From assembly GCA_009829735.1 (NCBI GenBank), contig CM020620.1, positions 18,372,354-18,436,353 on the forward strand: a DNA stretch of 64,000 nucleotides. Direction: 5' to 3'. The position numbers and the translations under genes are program-made. Shown in pieces: positions 61,598 to 64,000 of the stretch; within the stretch, counting starts at the first letter, position 1, and every line of letters begins with the position of its first letter. This DNA comes from Pyropia yezoensis (Eukaryota > Rhodophyta > Bangiophyceae > Bangiales > Bangiaceae). The notes beneath the pieces were generated by a model. That model had not been told where the DNA came from. It did no database searches and worked only from the letters and a program-made list of their open reading frames with translations.

Positions 61598-64000
61598 GCA
61601 GCCGTTCCCGCGACGCCGCCCGCTGCGGTATGCGCGGCGGCTTCGCCGCCACCCTCTGCGTGGTGCTGAAGCTCCCACATCCGTCGGTAGCGGCCGCCGT
61701 CGATGCGGCGGAGCGCCTCGTGGGTGCCCCGCTCGACGATGCGGCCTTCATGGAGGACCAGGATCTCATCGGCGTCCACCACCGTTGACAGCCGGTGGGC
61801 AACGACGAGCGTCGTCGCGCCCGCGCTTGCCGCTCGCAGCGCTGACTGCATCGCCCGCTCCGTCTCGCTGTCGAGGGAGGAGGAAGACTCGTCGAGCACC
61901 ACCACCGCGGGCGCCCGCACGACCATCCGCGCAATGCCCACCCGCTGCCGCTCCCCGCCGGACAGCAGCACGCCCCGCTCGCCGCAAATGGAGGCGAAGC
62001 CCTTGGGAAGCCGCCCCACCCAGTCGGTCAACTGCGCCACGCCCGCGGCCACCGTCACCGCCTCGTCGGGCACGTCCTCCCCGCCGCCGCGGCCGTACGC
62101 AATGTTGGTCCGCACCGAATCCCGGAGGAGGTGGCACTCTTGTGGAACCACCCCAATGGCCTCGCGTAGACTCTGCTGGGTCACGTGCGCCACATCCTGG
62201 CCGTCGACGGTGATGCGGCCGGCGGAAACGTCGAACAAGCGCAGCAGGAGCCGCAAAAGAGTGGACTTGCCCGACCCGGTGGGCCCAACAATCGCGGTCG
62301 TCCCCCCAGCGGGTACCGTGAAGGATATGTCGTGCAGCGCCCCCGCCGAGTCTGCCCCATAGGAAAAGGACACCGACTCAAAGCACACCCGTCCGCCCCT
62401 AGAGGTGGGCGTGGGGTAAAGGGCCAGCGGGGTAGAGTCAGGGGCGTCCACCACGTCTGGTTGCTCCTCGTGGAGGTCCACCAGCTTGCGCAGCGACAGC
62501 AGCGACGAGTGAAACCGGCTCACACAGTACCCCACCCACCAGACCGGTTGAAAGACGCGGTTCAGGAAGGTCAGGGCCGCCACAAAGTCCGCGACTGAGA
62601 GAGTGCCTTCCATCACACGGCGGCCGACCATGACCATCCCCGTGGCCACAAATAGCGTGCGGATAATCGACTGGCCATTGCTGAGAAGCGCGTTTGTGCT
62701 GAGGGAGCGACCGCGCCGCTCGTTGCGTCGGCCCAGGAGCTCGCGGTACCGCCGCACCTCAACCGCCTCCGTGGAAAAAATCTTGACGTTCTCATAGTTC
62801 AAAAGCGAATCCATCGCACGACTCGCCTCGCGGGCTTCCGCCTTGAACGACTGCTTCATCTGTCGCATCTGGACGCGCGTGAACACCCACGTAAACACCG
62901 CGTACGAGCCGACGGCGAGAACCGCCAAGGCAGACAACCGCAACGAGCCGAGCTGGCAGAGGGCGACCAGGTTGAACACTTGCTGGGCCAGCATGGGAAC
63001 AAACTCAAAGGTGGAGAGCTCAAGGAGTTCCGTAACCGACCTAACGCCGCCGTCAAATAGATGGAGAACGCTGCCCGAGTTTCGGTTGAGGTGCCACCGC
63101 AAGGAGAGGCTGTGGAGATGTTCAAAAGTTGATATTTGGACGTCCCGCACCAGCACCTTCTTCACAGCATCCCAGCTTAGCCGCCGCACATAGCCGAGTA
63201 CCCCAGAAACGTAGTCGGTACAGATGTAGGCCACAACGGCCACAAGCGGGCGCTGGTAGGGGGCAAGATCGTGCGGGAAGAAGCGGAGGAGCTGCTTTGC
63301 CACGGCCACCGGCACGAGCGACGCCACCGCCCCTGACGCGGCGGCTTTGGCAGTGCTATTGGACGCTGCCGTCGCAGTGTCGGCAGCGTCGGCCGCCGCG
63401 CCAGTGACGGACAGGGTGAGCTCGTTCATGGCGTAGCGCAGCAGCAAGGGACTTGCAACCAAGCACGCGTTGTAAGCCACCTCGGCCAGGATGGACACCA
63501 CACAGAGGGCCCGCAGCTTGTGCGTACGCGGCAGCACCCACGGCAGCGCCGCGCGCAGGGCCCCCAGCGCCGACACCTTTGGCTCGTCCTCGTCCTCCTT
63601 GTCTGCGTCCTTCATTCTTTTGCCCTCCTCCTCCTTGTCCCCCTCCGCCTTGTGACTCTCCGCCTTGTTCGCATTGCCACCGCCGTTAGCCCCGTCCCCG
63701 TCGCGGGCGCCCTTGTCGTCAGCTACGCCGGTGGTGCCGCTGGCCCCCGCCTCGGGCTTGTCACCGCCGCCACCGTTTGCGGTGGTGGCGGCCGGTGGAG
63801 GGAGTGGCGCCGTCTTGTCGACGGCGGGGCCGCGGCCCTCCCGCCGCCGCAGGCCGGCGGCGCGGCTGACCATGACACCGAGCACGCGGGATACGGCGCC
63901 GCCGCGCACGACAGCGTCCGACGCAGCGGCAGGGGCGGCGGTCGTGGAGGCAGGGGCGGCGGCCTCAGTGGCAGGGGCGGTGGCACCCCCGCCACCGCCG
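61504..64000 (-). CDS. ABCB half-transporter of the HMT1/ATM type, 5' end beyond the window or at 63873
   Basis: ATP-driven exporter with one membrane domain and one nucleotide-binding domain. By similarity it belongs to the ABCB6/ABCB7-HMT1-ATM group (mitochondrial or vacuolar transport of glutathione-linked, heme or phytochelatin compounds). Numbering from codon 63909: a low-complexity acidic/basic N-terminus to about residue 110, six membrane segments between about 130 and 470 (for example ALCVVSILAEVAYNACLVAS; LVAVVAYICTDYVSGVLGYV), then Walker A GPTGSGKST (about 541-549), signature LSGGERQR (about 647), Walker B VVVLDE (about 668-673) and H-loop AHR (about 702). The typical family element LNYENVKIF is present. 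The frame stays open to the window edge. The first ATG inside is at 63873, but translation may start further upstream. The acidic Ala/Asp tail (AAADADADADASDTDG) is unusual. Intronless. Confidence 0.9.

Noticed and set aside
1-64000. CRISPR arrays, rRNA and tRNA genes
   Set aside because: Tandem repeats here have no regular spacer pattern and the genome is eukaryotic. No tRNA cloverleaf or rRNA sequence was recognised by eye; a tRNAscan or Rfam run would be decisive.

Overview
The window looks like nuclear DNA of a bangiophyte red alga of the Porphyra/Pyropia type. This is inferred, not proven. The host genes are extremely GC-rich, mostly without introns, and full of Gly, Ala and Pro runs. 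Long G or C homopolymers (up to 37 G) are common, the few introns are short (about 66-300 bp), and decayed chromovirus-type Ty3/gypsy retroelements sit between the genes. One 500-base run of N (2963-3462) is an assembly gap.

Layout. 1-2962: the 3' part of a + strand gypsy element (RT, RNase H, integrase), cut by the gap. 3463-8050: no gene recognised; contains a GC-rich repeat with a 103-bp period. 8221-13440: a spliced PIF1-family helicase (+) tail-to-tail with a large unrecognised Gly-rich protein gene (-) that also has a clear 3' exon. 13500-16186: homopolymers, palindromes and short tandem repeats. 16187-18455: a multi-exon membrane protein (-) with one in-frame TGA. 21153-22712: a wax-synthase-like acyltransferase (+). 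22837-25995: an unrecognised (-) coding region that changes frame repeatedly. 26413-29848: a second tail-to-tail module, consisting of a three-exon Cys/His-cluster protein (+), a Myb/SANT NAM-like protein (-) and a Pro-rich ORF (-). 30050-33500: tandem repeats and unassigned DNA. 33579-38943: truncated chromovirus 1 (-). 38944-48723: chromovirus 2 (-), with two LTRs, PBS, PPT and a solo LTR nested inside its 3' LTR. 48724-52717: intergenic DNA with a minisatellite. 52718-55978: a two-domain GT77-like glycosyltransferase (+). 56222-56976: MED31 (-). 58144-59562: a probable FYV7-type rRNA-processing protein (+). 59660-60500: a repeat-bounded unit built on TCGTTAA motifs. 61504-64000: an ABCB/HMT1-ATM-type half-transporter (-), open at the window edge.

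The most interesting signal is shared by the two chromoviruses. Each carries a long antisense coding frame between the end of integrase/chromodomain and the 3' end of the element, convergent with pol. The two antisense products share short motifs in the same order, and each frame has a TATAAAA box about 0.5-0.75 kb upstream. Both are now broken, mostly by in-frame stops rather than frameshifts. Next in interest are the two tail-to-tail two-gene modules (helicase plus Gly-rich protein; Cys/His protein plus Myb/SANT protein), which resemble DNA-transposon gene sets but contain no transposase that I can recognise.
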